From: Gammaproteobacteria bacterium
GTDB lineage: Bacteria; Pseudomonadota; Gammaproteobacteria; Pseudomonadales; Pseudohongiellaceae
Length of the DNA stretch: 24,335 bases
Reading direction: 5' to 3'
Assembly: GCA_016762995.1 (NCBI GenBank)
Contig: JAESUT010000062.1
Span: 5,610-29,944 of the forward strand
The position numbers were made by a program, and so were the translations under genes. The notes below the pieces were generated by a model that searched no databases, was not told where the DNA came from, and saw only the letters and a program-made list of their open reading frames with translations. Of this stretch, positions 1 to 8,417 are shown in pieces. Positions within the stretch are counted from its first letter, which is position 1. Each line of letters starts with the position of its first letter.

Positions 1-516
1 ATTCGGTTCAGCGAGGATGATGTTCGGGCGATGGGTCGCACAGCTAGGGGCGTCAGAGGCATTAAGTTGAATGCTGAGCACAAGATGATCGCGCTTATAA
101 TTCCCGATGCCGCCAAGCAAATTCTGACGGTTTGTGAAGAGGGCTATGGGAAACGGACTCTAGTTGACGATTTTCCTGTCTATGGTCGTGGAGGTCAGGG
201 GGTTATCGGTATCCAGACTAGTGATCGCAATGGCCCTGTAGTCGGAGCAGCACAAGTGTCTGAGTCCGATGAGATCATGCTGATTTCGGATAAGGGAACT
301 CTAGTTAGAACTCGAGTTACTGAAGTATCTATTCAAGGCAGGAATACACAAGGTGTTCGCCTGATCCGTCTTAAGGCTGGTGAAAAGCTCGTGGGCCTCG
401 AACAAGTTGATGAGCCTGAAGAAACAGATGAGCCGGAAGCGGCAATTGATGATCAAGCTGAGTCAGTTGTAAGTTCTGAGTCTGTTAGCGATCCAGATAC
501 CAATAAGTCTGAATAA
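1..516 (+). CDS. gyrA: DNA gyrase subunit A, C-terminal part (5' end outside window)
   Basis: The reading frame is open from base 1 and ends at the TAA at 514-516, so about 171 residues of the C-terminus are present. The first residues (IRFSEDDVRAMGRTARGVRG) are typical of the late blades of the GyrA beta-pinwheel domain, which wraps DNA and lets gyrase introduce negative supercoils. A second blade (DEIMLISDKGTLVRT) follows, then an acidic, Ser/Glu/Asp-rich tail of about 40 residues, as in many proteobacterial GyrA proteins. The breakage-reunion domain and active-site Tyr lie outside the window. The Met codon at 31 is internal, not a start. In Pseudomonas gyrA is followed by serC; here a hairpin and then pheA follow. 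Confidence 0.97.
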   Translation: MRFSEDDVRAMGRTARGVRGIKLNAEHKMIALIIPDAAKQILTVCEEGYGKRTLVDDFPVYGRGGQGVIGIQTSDRNGPVVGAAQVSESDEIMLISDKGTLVRTRVTEVSIQGRNTQGVRLIRLKAGEKLVGLEQVDEPEETDEPEAAIDDQAESVVSSESVSDPDTNKSE

Positions 517-540
517 ACCCAGCAGTAACATCAAGCTAGT

Positions 541-570
541 CTGCTCATCGAGAAATCGTGAGCAGTTTGT
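541..570 (+). terminator. Hairpin after gyrA, likely terminator
   Basis: CTGCTCA (541-547) pairs with TGAGCAG (559-565). An inner CGA/TCG stem closes a GAAA tetraloop, with one bulged T at 548. The stem is followed by TTTGT, a weak U tract. It starts 24 bp after the gyrA stop, so it probably ends the gyrA transcript. Confidence 0.7.
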
Positions 571-595
571 GCTGGTAAAGACAATTCTCTATTAA
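567..595 (+). promoter_or_regulatory. Possible pheA promoter
   Basis: TTGTGC (567-572) and TATTAA (590-595) are separated by 17 bp and match the sigma-70 boxes at 3/6 and 4/6 positions. The pair lies between the gyrA hairpin and the pheA start, where a promoter is expected. The match is weak. Confidence 0.3.
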
Positions 596-618
596 CAAAA
601 ACTATTTGTTCTAGACTT

Positions 619-1461
619 ATGAGTCATAACAACAACATAAGCCCGATCGGCAAGATTGCCTATCTAGGCCCGGAAGGAACTTATTCGCAGTTAGCGGCAC
701 TTGAGTACTTTGGCAATGATGCAGACTTAATGAATTGTGCGTCCATTGACGACGTCTTCGCTGCGCTTGAGAACGAGCAGGTAACTTACGGTATTGTGCC
801 CGTCGAAAACTCGACCGAGGGCGCGATAAACAACACGCAGGACTGCCTTATAGACAGCTCGGCTAAGATCATCGGTGAGCAAATCGTGTCTATCGAGCAC
901 AGTTTACTGGTGCTAGAGGGAACAACGAAGTCGGATGTCACAAGGATCGCGTCTCACAAACAGTCGCTCGCGCAGTGTCGCGGCTACCTTGCAAAGAATT
1001 TTCCAAAAGCAGAGCAGATCGAATGTTCAAGTAACGCCGAGGCGGCTATTCGCGCACAAGCGGACCCTAATACCGCTGCTATAGCGAGTGAGTTGGCGGG
1101 CCGCCTTTACAGCTTGCAAAGCTTGGATAGTCGCATACAAGACAAGTCAAATAACCGCACACGTTTTCTCGTTTTGGCACGAGAGGACACCGCTGCAACA
1201 GGTTCGGATAAGACAAGTATTCTGGTTTACACAGAGAATAAGCCGGGTGCATTATTTCGCGTGTTGGAGCCGTTCGAGAATTATCGGTTAAGCCTCACAA
1301 AAATCGAAACGCGACCTTCGAAGAAAGAAGCATGGGAGTATGTCTTTTTCATTGATTTCGAGGGCCATGTGCTCGATGAAACCACGAAAAAGCTGTTTGC
1401 CTCTCTAAAGCAAGGCGGGGTGGAAGTTAAGATACTAGGCTCGTACCCGCTCTCTAAATAG
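619..1461 (+). CDS. pheA: Prephenate dehydratase with ACT domain, lacking chorismate mutase
   Basis: This 280-residue protein decarboxylates and dehydrates prephenate to phenylpyruvate for phenylalanine synthesis. The catalytic domain begins almost at once (IAYLGPEGTYSQLAA at residues 13-27), includes VENSTEG near 62-68 and reaches the catalytic TRF motif at 181-183. An ACT domain follows at about 197-275, with GALF at 210-213 and ETRP at 230-233 in the places of the GALV and ESRP Phe-binding motifs, so feedback inhibition is likely. The usual proteobacterial P-protein is about 360-390 residues with an N-terminal chorismate mutase domain; that domain is absent. An in-frame stop at 559-561 rules out a simple missed start. 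The ATG at 619 has no clear Shine-Dalgarno sequence. serC and hisC2, its usual neighbours in Pseudomonas, are missing. Confidence 0.95.
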   Translation: MSHNNNISPIGKIAYLGPEGTYSQLAALEYFGNDADLMNCASIDDVFAALENEQVTYGIVPVENSTEGAINNTQDCLIDSSAKIIGEQIVSIEHSLLVLEGTTKSDVTRIASHKQSLAQCRGYLAKNFPKAEQIECSSNAEAAIRAQADPNTAAIASELAGRLYSLQSLDSRIQDKSNNRTRFLVLAREDTAATGSDKTSILVYTENKPGALFRVLEPFENYRLSLTKIETRPSKKEAWEYVFFIDFEGHVLDETTKKLFASLKQGGVEVKILGSYPLSK

Positions 1462-1502
1462 AGCTCTAACAATAGCTCGTAACGATCTGACCAACCACAG
1501 CA

Positions 1503-3719
1503 ATGAATGATACTAAAAACAAGGTAGTGCTAATCGTCGGCCTAGGAATGATCGGCGGTTCTATCGCACGCGGACTAAAGAAAGCAAATCCGCAACGACG
1601 AATTATTGCTTGTGATACAAATGTTGAGTCTTTGCAGCAGGCCGTATACGACGGTATCGTTTCCCAAGTCGGCGAGTTGGCGGAGCTGTCTGCTTTGGCA
1701 GATATTATTGTTCTTGCTGTGCCGCCACTGACTGTGTGTGAACTTCTACCTGAAATACTTAAATTTATGGCGCCGACTGCTCTTATAACAGATGTGGCTA
1801 GCGTCAAGTCGCATATTTTCACGTCAAGCCAGCAGTTCTCGGAGGAAGATCTCGCTAACTTTGTGCCCGCTCATCCTATCGCCGGTTCTGAGCAGAGTGG
1901 TTATGCCGCGGCGGTGAGTGATTTATTTGAACAAAGAAATGTGATTCTAACGCCACACGCAGGAAACTCGACAGAGTCCGTGGCCATTATCAATGCACTG
2001 TTCAGAGAACTTGGCGCGAACGTACTAGGAATGACACGGTTCAGACATGACGAGGTGCTCGCGGCAACTAGCCATCTCCCGCATTTGCTCGCATATGCCA
2101 TTGTGGACGTGCTCCTCAAGCAGGAGCAGAGTGAGGACATATTTCGCTATGCGGCAGGAGGTTTTGCAGACTTTAGTCGGCTAGCGTCCAGCGATGCTAA
2201 AATGTGGTCCGATATATTTGTTGCGAACTCGGCGGCGGTGGAGAAAGTCCTCGATGACTATATACAGAGTCTCTTGGAGTTTAAGAAGGCGATACAAAAA
2301 AAACAACATGGGAAATTAGAGGAGTCATTTGGCGCCGCGAAACAAGCCCGTGAAAATTTCATCAGTCAGCACTTTAATCCAGAGAAGCAAGAAGAAATGA
2401 TAAGTAATCAACTCAGTTTTAGTGTTCAACCTGGTGGTCAAGTGACAGGGTCAATTCGTGTCGCTGGCGACAAGTCAATTTCTCATCGTTCTATTATTTT
2501 AGCTTCGATTGCAAATGGCATAACACATGTCACCGGTTTTCTTGAGGGCGAGGATGCGCTGAATACAGTGGCCGCATTTCGCGAGATGGGTGTAACCATC
2601 GTGGGGCCGGAGAATGGAGCGCTTACCATATACGGCGTCGGCAAAAACGGCCTACAGCCACCGCGAAAACCTCTGTACATGGGGAATTCGGGCACTGCGA
2701 TGCGTCTATTGGCCGGCCTTTTATCTGCGCAATCTTTTGATAGCGAACTAACTGGTGATGAGTCACTCATGGAGCGGCCGATGAGCCGTGTTGCAGAGCC
2801 GCTTAGGTCTATGGGGGCTAATATTGATACGGGGGATTCCGGTACTCCGCCTCTAAAGATTCAAGGATCGAAATTAACTGGCATCACCTATGAAATGCCA
2901 ATTGCCAGCGCGCAAGTAAAGTCTTGTCTGTTGCTCGCGGGCCTCTATGCCGAAGGAGAGACGAAGATTCTTGAGCCGGCTCCCTGTCGTGATCATACGG
3001 AGCGCATGTTGCAAGGCTTCGGTTATGAAGTTGCAGTCAACGAGGAAGAGGGCGCCTCGAAAGTGGTCGGTGGTGCAGATTTGCAGGCGACTGAGATCGA
3101 TGTGCCTGCCGATATTTCATCCGCTGCTTTCTTTTTGGTTGCTGCGGCCATAACGCCAGGGTCGGATCTTACGCTGCAACATGTCGGAGTTAATCCGACG
3201 CGTATTGGTGTCATTAATATTTTGCGAGATATGGGCGCGAACATTGAGAGCAGCAATGAGCGGCTTGTCGGTGGTGAGCCGGTTGCTGATTTGCGTGTGC
3301 GATATCATCCACTGAAGGGTATTGTTATTAGCGAGGCGCAAATACCTCTGGCGATAGATGAATTTCCAGTTTTATTCGTTGCTGCGGCCTGCGCCGAAGG
3401 AGAAACCATACTGCGCGGAGCGCAGGAGCTGCGTGTAAAAGAGAGCGATCGACTCGATGCGATGGCCCAGGGGTTGAATGCCCTCGGCGTTGCCGTGGAA
3501 ACCTATCAAGATGGCATCAAGATTACCGGCGGGAAAATGAGTGGCGGGGCTGTAGATAGCTTCGGAGACCATAGAATCGCTATGGCTTTTACTGTCGCTG
3601 GTCTGCGTGCCGAGTCCTCAATCGATATAGCGAACTGCACGAACGTGGCCACTTCATTCCCGAACTTCGTAGAACTCGCCACAGAAGTCGGCATGCGGGT
3701 AACGGCCCAGAAGTCATAA
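1503..3719 (+). CDS. tyrA-aroA: Fused prephenate/arogenate dehydrogenase (TyrA) and EPSP synthase (AroA)
   Basis: This 738-residue fusion has two enzymes. Residues 1-295 are TyrA: the NAD site GLGMIGGS is at 13-20, the catalytic His is in AHPIAGS (123-129), and SHLPHLLAYA is at 190-199. It oxidatively decarboxylates prephenate or arogenate on the tyrosine branch. Residues 300-738 are 5-enolpyruvylshikimate-3-phosphate synthase: GDKSISHR at 322-329, NSGTAMRLL at 395-403, SAQVK at 469-473, RDHTE at 496-500, NPTR at 564-567 and FGDHRIAMAF at 687-696. The same fusion is known in Pseudomonas (about 746 residues). Neither half carries a chorismate mutase domain. An in-frame ATG at 2397, preceded by AAGAAG, could also yield free AroA. 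It starts 41 bp after pheA and ends 25 bp before cmk, so these are likely one operon. Confidence 0.96.
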   Translation: MNDTKNKVVLIVGLGMIGGSIARGLKKANPQRRIIACDTNVESLQQAVYDGIVSQVGELAELSALADIIVLAVPPLTVCELLPEILKFMAPTALITDVASVKSHIFTSSQQFSEEDLANFVPAHPIAGSEQSGYAAAVSDLFEQRNVILTPHAGNSTESVAIINALFRELGANVLGMTRFRHDEVLAATSHLPHLLAYAIVDVLLKQEQSEDIFRYAAGGFADFSRLASSDAKMWSDIFVANSAAVEKVLDDYIQSLLEFKKAIQKKQHGKLEESFGAAKQARENFISQHFNPEKQEEMISNQLSFSVQPGGQVTGSIRVAGDKSISHRSIILASIANGITHVTGFLEGEDALNTVAAFREMGVTIVGPENGALTIYGVGKNGLQPPRKPLYMGNSGTAMRLLAGLLSAQSFDSELTGDESLMERPMSRVAEPLRSMGANIDTGDSGTPPLKIQGSKLTGITYEMPIASAQVKSCLLLAGLYAEGETKILEPAPCRDHTERMLQGFGYEVAVNEEEGASKVVGGADLQATEIDVPADISSAAFFLVAAAITPGSDLTLQHVGVNPTRIGVINILRDMGANIESSNERLVGGEPVADLRVRYHPLKGIVISEAQIPLAIDEFPVLFVAAACAEGETILRGAQELRVKESDRLDAMAQGLNALGVAVETYQDGIKITGGKMSGGAVDSFGDHRIAMAFTVAGLRAESSIDIANCTNVATSFPNFVELATEVGMRVTAQKS

Positions 3720-3744
3720 AAAGCGAATTATTAAAGAGTCTTAG

Positions 3745-4410
3745 ATGAATAAAGTTCCTGTCATAGCTATTGATGGTCCTTCGGGTTCCGGGAAGGGGAC
3801 GATCGCTTCGCGTATAGCGGAGACATTGGGTTTTTCTTTGCTGGATAGTGGCGCGTTGTACCGTGTTTTGGGGATTGCCTGTCATCGTCACAATACAGCG
3901 CTCTCAGACCCTTCTGCTGTAGCAAGTCTTGCTAGAAACCTAGATATACAGTTTGGTCTCAGCGGTGAGGGTAGTGTGTGGCTAGATGGTGGGGATGTGA
4001 GCCTCGCTATTCGGACCGATTTAGGTAGTGACATGGCGTCGAAGGTCGGAGCAATCGAGGCGGCAAGGGAAGCGCTGTTTCAGCGTCAACTGGACTTTCG
4101 AGTAGCACCTGGCCTGGTCGCAGATGGCAGGGATATGGGAACTACCGTATTCCCTGATGCGACACTCAAAATCTTCCTAACTGCTAGCTTGGAGGCGAGG
4201 GCGGAGAGGCGATATAAGCAGTTGATAGGTAAGGGTATTGATGCTATTCTGCCCGCCCTTTTGCGAGACCTAAAAGAGCGAGACCGGCGCGATAGTGAGC
4301 GTACCGTCTCTCCCCTCAAGCCCGCTGAAGATGCCATCGTTATAGATACAACGGATTTGACTATCGAGACGGTAGTTAAAAAAGTCCTAGAGTGCTATTC
4401 CTCGGCATAG
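3745..4410 (+). CDS. cmk: Cytidylate kinase
   Basis: The 221-residue protein phosphorylates CMP and dCMP to the diphosphates using ATP. The P-loop GPSGSGKGT is at residues 11-19, LLDSGALYR follows as the CMP-binding region, and DGRDMGTTVFPDA and the ERDRRDSERTVSPL lid/substrate region are intact. The length is normal for the bacterial enzyme (about 225). The ATG at 3745 is preceded by AAAGAG at a suitable distance. It sits between aroA and rpsA, the standard order in gammaproteobacteria. Confidence 0.96.
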   Translation: MNKVPVIAIDGPSGSGKGTIASRIAETLGFSLLDSGALYRVLGIACHRHNTALSDPSAVASLARNLDIQFGLSGEGSVWLDGGDVSLAIRTDLGSDMASKVGAIEAAREALFQRQLDFRVAPGLVADGRDMGTTVFPDATLKIFLTASLEARAERRYKQLIGKGIDAILPALLRDLKERDRRDSERTVSPLKPAEDAIVIDTTDLTIETVVKKVLECYSSA

Positions 4411-4571
4411 AGAAAATACCTTAGTACATGTGTTGGAAATCGTTTCTTGGCTGCATCCCCAGAATTGGTGGTCTTGAAATTTAACTTAATTACCCCGTGA
4501 AGCTGGTACACGGAGAGCTGCTATTCACATCAACTGTGCCTTGCAACTCATTGAATATATTGGAATTAATA
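4411..4571 (+). promoter_or_regulatory. rpsA leader region
   Basis: These 161 bp separate cmk and rpsA. The stretch holds a small hairpin (CCGTG at 4495-4499 with CACGG at 4509-4513) and an A/T-rich segment just before the start codon, with no strong Shine-Dalgarno sequence. In E. coli the rpsA initiation region likewise lacks a strong Shine-Dalgarno and is folded and repressed by S1 itself. I infer similar autogenous control here. No convincing promoter could be picked by eye. Confidence 0.4.
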
Positions 4572-6245
4572 ATGAGCGAAAATTTTGCAGAACTATTCGA
4601 ACAATCCCTAACCGAAATAGACATGACCCCAGGTGCCATCGTAACCGGTACCGTTATAGATATAGATTCGGACTGGGTTACAGTCCACGCCGGCCTCAAA
4701 TCTGAAGGCGTCATTCCCCGCATTGAATTCCTTGATGAGAAAGGTAACTTCTCTCTAGAAATTGGCAACGAAGTTAAAGTTGCACTCGAAACCGTAGAAG
4801 ACGGTACCGGTGCCACGAAACTGTCCCGTGAAAAAGCCAAGCGTGCTGAATCATGGATGGAGCTCGAAGCAGCTCACGAGAAGAACGACATCGTTACCGG
4901 TATTATCAACGGTAAGGTGAAAGGCGGTTTTACCGTCGATTTGAACAATATAAGAGCCTTCCTGCCAGGGTCCTTGGTCGATGTTCGACCAGTACGAGAT
5001 ACGCTGCACTTGGAAGGGCAGTTGCTTGAATTTAGGCTGATTAAGCTTGATCGCAAGCGTAACAATGTCGTGGTATCAAGACGCGCGGTTCTCGAGTCTG
5101 TGAGCACAGAAGAAAGAGATGCTCTTCTCGAGAAGTTGCAAGAAGGCATGTCCATTAAGGGTATCGTTAAGAACCTTACTGACTACGGCGCCTTCGTTGA
5201 TCTGGGCGGTGTCGATGGCCTACTACACATCACGGACATGTCTTGGAAGCGCATCAAGCATCCAAACGAGATTGTGAATGTTGGTGATGAGATAGACGTT
5301 AAAGTATTGAAGTACGATAGAGACCGAAATCGTGTCTCTCTTGGGCTTAAGCAACTGGGTGAAGATCCTTGGGTTGCTATTAAGGCACGTTACCCTGAGA
5401 AGACTCAGGTTAAGGCCATTGTTACAAACCTTACAGACTACGGTTGTTTCGCTGAGCTGGAAGAGGGTGTTGAAGGTCTAGTACACGTGTCTGAAATGGA
5501 TTGGACCAACAAGAATATCCATCCTTCTAAGGTTGTGAATCTTGGTGATGAAGTCGATGTGATGATCTTGGATATTGACGAAGAACGCCGTCGAATCTCT
5601 CTCGGTATTAAGCAATGTTTCCAAAACCCGTGGGATGGATTTGCTGAGAACTTCAAAAAGGGCGATAAGATATCCGGTAGCATTAAGTCAATTACTGACT
5701 TTGGGATATTCATTGGCCTAGACGGAAACATCGATGGCCTAGTGCATCTTTCAGATATCTCTTGGGATGAGCCTGGCGAAGAAGCCGTGCGCGAATTCAA
5801 GAAAGGCGACGAGATCGAGACTGTTATCCTGTCTATCGACCCAGAAAGAGAGCGCATCTCCTTGGGTGTGAAGCAGTTAGAAGACGATCCGTTCATGAAC
5901 TACGCCGGCGAATTTGAGAAAGGCAGCATAGTGAAGGGCACCATTACATCAGTAGATACGAAATCTGCGATTATCACACTGAAAGAGGGCGTCGAAGGCT
6001 TGTTGCGCGTCTCTGAAATCAGCCGCGATAAAGTGGAAGATGCGCGTACCGTATTAACAGAAGGTGCGGAGATCGAAGTTAAGATCGTTAGTGTTGATCG
6101 CAAGAATCGTATGCTTAGCCTCTCGGTTAAGGCGATTGAGATCGATGCCGAGAAGAGCGCGATTAAAGACCATAAGACTGATGTCGCTGATGTTTCGCCG
6201 GGTACTATTGGCGACCTAATCAAGGCTGAGATGGATAAAAGCTAG
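4572..6245 (+). CDS. rpsA: 30S ribosomal protein S1
   Basis: S1 binds mRNA on the 30S subunit and is needed to start translation of structured or weak-Shine-Dalgarno messages. From the ATG at 4572 the product is 557 residues, the same length as E. coli S1, beginning [13 protein letters not shown]. An upstream in-frame ATG-less extension to 4497 would add 25 non-conserved residues and is rejected. Six S1 (OB-fold) repeats can be followed at roughly 21-87, 105-171, 192-260, 277-347, 364-434 and 450-519. Repeats 3 and 4 are the most canonical ([20 protein letters not shown] and [20 protein letters not shown]). Its place before ihfB is conserved in gammaproteobacteria. Confidence 0.98.
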   Translation: MSENFAELFEQSLTEIDMTPGAIVTGTVIDIDSDWVTVHAGLKSEGVIPRIEFLDEKGNFSLEIGNEVKVALETVEDGTGATKLSREKAKRAESWMELEAAHEKNDIVTGIINGKVKGGFTVDLNNIRAFLPGSLVDVRPVRDTLHLEGQLLEFRLIKLDRKRNNVVVSRRAVLESVSTEERDALLEKLQEGMSIKGIVKNLTDYGAFVDLGGVDGLLHITDMSWKRIKHPNEIVNVGDEIDVKVLKYDRDRNRVSLGLKQLGEDPWVAIKARYPEKTQVKAIVTNLTDYGCFAELEEGVEGLVHVSEMDWTNKNIHPSKVVNLGDEVDVMILDIDEERRRISLGIKQCFQNPWDGFAENFKKGDKISGSIKSITDFGIFIGLDGNIDGLVHLSDISWDEPGEEAVREFKKGDEIETVILSIDPERERISLGVKQLEDDPFMNYAGEFEKGSIVKGTITSVDTKSAIITLKEGVEGLLRVSEISRDKVEDARTVLTEGAEIEVKIVSVDRKNRMLSLSVKAIEIDAEKSAIKDHKTDVADVSPGTIGDLIKAEMDKS

Positions 6246-6258
6246 AAATAGTAGCTTT

Positions 6259-6300
6259 CTCCTGCCTCGCGATCAGCACTGTTTGATCTCGAGGCAGGAG
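6259..6300 (+). terminator. 11-bp perfect stem after rpsA
   Basis: CTCCTGCCTCG (6259-6269) and CGAGGCAGGAG (6290-6300) form a perfect stem. An inner GATCA/TGATC pairing (6271-6275 and 6284-6288) is possible. It starts 14 bp after the rpsA stop. There is no T run on either side, so it may act as a 3' RNA-stabilising stem or be part of a Rho-dependent end rather than a classic intrinsic terminator. Confidence 0.55.
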
Positions 6301-6313
6301 AACATTCTAGATT

Positions 6314-6326
6314 TATCAATACTTTG
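6314..6326 (+). promoter_or_regulatory. Predicted IHF binding site upstream of ihfB
   Basis: TATCAATACTTTG matches the IHF consensus WATCAANNNNTTR at every defined position, with an A/T-rich stretch upstream. It lies about 120 bp before the ihfB start. IHF is known to repress its own subunit genes in E. coli, so feedback control is a reasonable inference. Confidence 0.55.
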
Positions 6327-6444
6327 CGTCATTTCTTGATTCAAACTGGTTAGATGTTTGTGTTAGGCTGGGGTACCTGACGGCAATACCGTAATACGTA
6401 CCGTCGGTCGTCACTCGTATCAAGGTAGGGGACAGGGGACAATT

Positions 6445-6747
6445 ATGACTAAATCTGAACTCATAGATCGCATCGCTGCAAAGCAAACGCAACTTTCTTC
6501 GAAAGACGTAGAACTTGCGGTAAAGGCGGTCATTGAATACATGTCTCAGGTCTTATCTGAAGGCGAAAGGATAGAAATTAGAGGTTTTGGTAGTTTCTCG
6601 TTGCACTATCGCGTTCCACGTATTGGGCGAAACCCTAAGACCGGAACGCCGGTAGCGTTGAGCGGTAAGTATGTTCCCCATTTCAAGCCAGGTAAGGAAC
6701 TGCGCGATCGAGTTAATACCAGTATGCTGGTAGAACAGCACAGCTAG
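6445..6747 (+). CDS. ihfB: Integration host factor subunit beta
   Basis: The 100-residue protein is one half of the IHF heterodimer, which bends DNA sharply at specific sites in promoters, origins and recombination sites. It begins [22 protein letters not shown] and carries the family signature [21 protein letters not shown], including the RNPKTG beta-arm with the intercalating Pro, then [15 protein letters not shown]. The ATG at 6445 has a purine-rich GGGGACAGGGGAC stretch just upstream. It follows rpsA, as in Pseudomonas and E. coli. Its partner ihfA is also in this window, at 23452. Confidence 0.97.
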   Translation: MTKSELIDRIAAKQTQLSSKDVELAVKAVIEYMSQVLSEGERIEIRGFGSFSLHYRVPRIGRNPKTGTPVALSGKYVPHFKPGKELRDRVNTSMLVEQHS

Positions 6748-6772
6748 GTACAAGCTGCGGCTTTTGCAATAC

Positions 6773-6806
6773 ACGGCATAGCCATTGAGGTTATGCCGTT
6801 TTTGTT
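6773..6806 (+). terminator. Intrinsic terminator after ihfB
   Basis: ACGGCATA (6773-6780) pairs with TATGCCGT (6792-6799) around an 11-nt loop. The second arm runs into TTTTTGTTT. This is a good Rho-independent terminator, 26 bp after the ihfB stop. Confidence 0.85.
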
Positions 6807-6861
6807 TGTACTAGATGCTTTCTAGTCACGACATGAATTCGATACGAAGCTTCTAGCTTGG

Positions 6862-7188
6862 ATGGTATTTTCGATGCGCCAGCTTACTCAATTGCTTTCC
6901 GGTTTCTTCCTCCTAGTTGTGTTCGCAGCTAGCGTTACTTTTACCTATTACAATTCGGTCCCAGTGACCATCGGGGTCGGTTCATGGCAGCTCGCGCCGC
7001 AGCCGGTGTCTGTCTGGATAATTGGGGCGTTCGTCTCTGGCGGATTATTGGGCTTGCTTCTTGGATTGGGCTTGTTTCGGAAATTAAAGTCGCGGGTTGA
7101 AATTCGCAGGCTAACGAAAGCGCTTAGCGATGCGGAAGAGGAAGTCTCGAATCTTCGCTCATTGTCGCTACGCGACATAAAGAAGTAG
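6862..7188 (+). CDS. lapA: Lipopolysaccharide assembly protein A
   Basis: The small inner-membrane protein (108 residues, or 104 from the second ATG at 6874) has two predicted membrane helices. One is at about 10-30 (LLSGFFLLVVFAASVTFTYY) and one at about 50-72 (VWIIGAFVSGGLLGLLLGLG), followed by a charged cytoplasmic tail with a short coiled-coil pattern. This is the LapA (YciS) architecture. In E. coli LapA works with LapB to control LpxC turnover and couple LPS synthesis to export. lapB begins 13 bp downstream, the usual pairing. Neither ATG has a strong ribosome binding site. Confidence 0.88.
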   Translation: MVFSMRQLTQLLSGFFLLVVFAASVTFTYYNSVPVTIGVGSWQLAPQPVSVWIIGAFVSGGLLGLLLGLGLFRKLKSRVEIRRLTKALSDAEEEVSNLRSLSLRDIKK

Positions 7189-7201
7189 CGGTCGGATTAC
7201 T

Positions 7202-8413
7202 ATGGAAAGTTTGACGTTCTACGTGCTCTTACTTATTGCCATCATCGCTGGCTGGCTATTAGGCAGGCGTGGTTTTTCGAAACCTACTCGAACACCAGCT
7301 TCAAAATCAGACCTGTTTCAAGATTATTTCGTAGGGCTAAACTACTTGCTTAATGACGAGCCAGATGAAGCGATAGATACATTTATCAAAGCTCTAGAAA
7401 TTAATAGTGAAACCATCGAAACGCACCTTGCGCTTGGGGCTCTTCTGAGAAGACGGGGCAAGGTCGACAAAGCCATCAACGTGCATCAGGCGCTGCTCGC
7501 CAGGCCAAACCTAGAGCGCGACTTTTCTAATTCGGTTCGATTGCAGCTAGCCCTCAATTATATCGCGGCTGGTTTGCTCGATAGGGCGGAGCGTCTCCTA
7601 AAAGAGATTCTGGACGATGGAGGAGAAGCCAAATGGGCTGCGCTTGGACAGCTGATTACCATTTACCAGACAGAGAAGGAATGGCAAAAAGCCATAAGCT
7701 GTTCATCTAAATTGCTAAAAAATCCGCGCTTTAGAAAAGACTCGGCATTGCTAGGTGCAGCTGCCCACTTTTGCTGCGAAATAGCGGAGCAGCATCTTCA
7801 CAACAAGCGATTCACGCAAGTAAGAGCAGAAATAAAGCGTGCGTTTACATTTGAGAGAAAGAGTATTCGCGCAATGCTCTTACTTGCGAACATTGAGAAG
7901 AGTGAAGGAAACTATAAGGCGGCAATAAAAGAATTGCTGCGGGTGCGAGCGGCAAAGCCGGAATTCATTTCGCAATTGCTGGAGCCGCTGGCATCCTGTT
8001 ATGAGAGCCTCTCGGCAAGAGGTGAATTTGAAAAGCTACTTAGGGCGATGGTGTTAGAAGATTCAAGCACTGAAGCTGCGCTGGTATTGGCCAAGATGGT
8101 AAGTGCGAGATCAGGAAATGCTGAGGCTATAAATATCCTCAGGGAGCAGCTCAAACATGCATCATCACAAGGTGCTTTGATTGGGCTGCTAGGGCTGCAA
8201 TTGGATGGAGTCGATGAGGATGTTGCTAGTAGCTTAAAATCATTGTTAAATCTTGTGAAAGCGCAGGCGCAGGGAAGTTCGGAGTACCGCTGTCATCACT
8301 GTGGTTTTGAGACAAAACGCTTTTTTTGGATGTGTCCTAGCTGTAAGAAATGGGACAAAATTCGTCCCATTAATGAGCTGCCGAACCGGCAAGCAGGCAA
8401 TACTTTTTCATAA
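7202..8413 (+). CDS. lapB: Lipopolysaccharide assembly protein B (TPR protein with rubredoxin-like end)
   Basis: This 403-residue protein has an N-terminal membrane anchor (FYVLLLIAIIAGWLLGRR) and a long run of tetratricopeptide repeats through about residue 350. It ends in a rubredoxin-like metal site with two CxxC pairs (CHHC and CPSC) within YRCHHCGFETKRFFWMCPSC. This is the full LapB (YciM) domain order. In E. coli LapB presents LpxC to FtsH for degradation and so limits LPS synthesis. It is 13 bp after lapA and likely translated from the same mRNA. Confidence 0.94.
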   Translation: MESLTFYVLLLIAIIAGWLLGRRGFSKPTRTPASKSDLFQDYFVGLNYLLNDEPDEAIDTFIKALEINSETIETHLALGALLRRRGKVDKAINVHQALLARPNLERDFSNSVRLQLALNYIAAGLLDRAERLLKEILDDGGEAKWAALGQLITIYQTEKEWQKAISCSSKLLKNPRFRKDSALLGAAAHFCCEIAEQHLHNKRFTQVRAEIKRAFTFERKSIRAMLLLANIEKSEGNYKAAIKELLRVRAAKPEFISQLLEPLASCYESLSARGEFEKLLRAMVLEDSSTEAALVLAKMVSARSGNAEAINILREQLKHASSQGALIGLLGLQLDGVDEDVASSLKSLLNLVKAQAQGSSEYRCHHCGFETKRFFWMCPSCKKWDKIRPINELPNRQAGNTFS

Positions 8414-8417
8414 TAAC

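Noticed and set aside
4497..4571. N-terminal extension of rpsA
   Set aside because: The added 25 residues are not like S1, whereas the ATG at 4572 gives exactly 557 residues with the conserved start.
4490..4840. Minus-strand frame over the rpsA start and other antisense frames across rpsA
   Set aside because: They are shadows of the highly biased rpsA coding sequence, with no family match or ribosome site.
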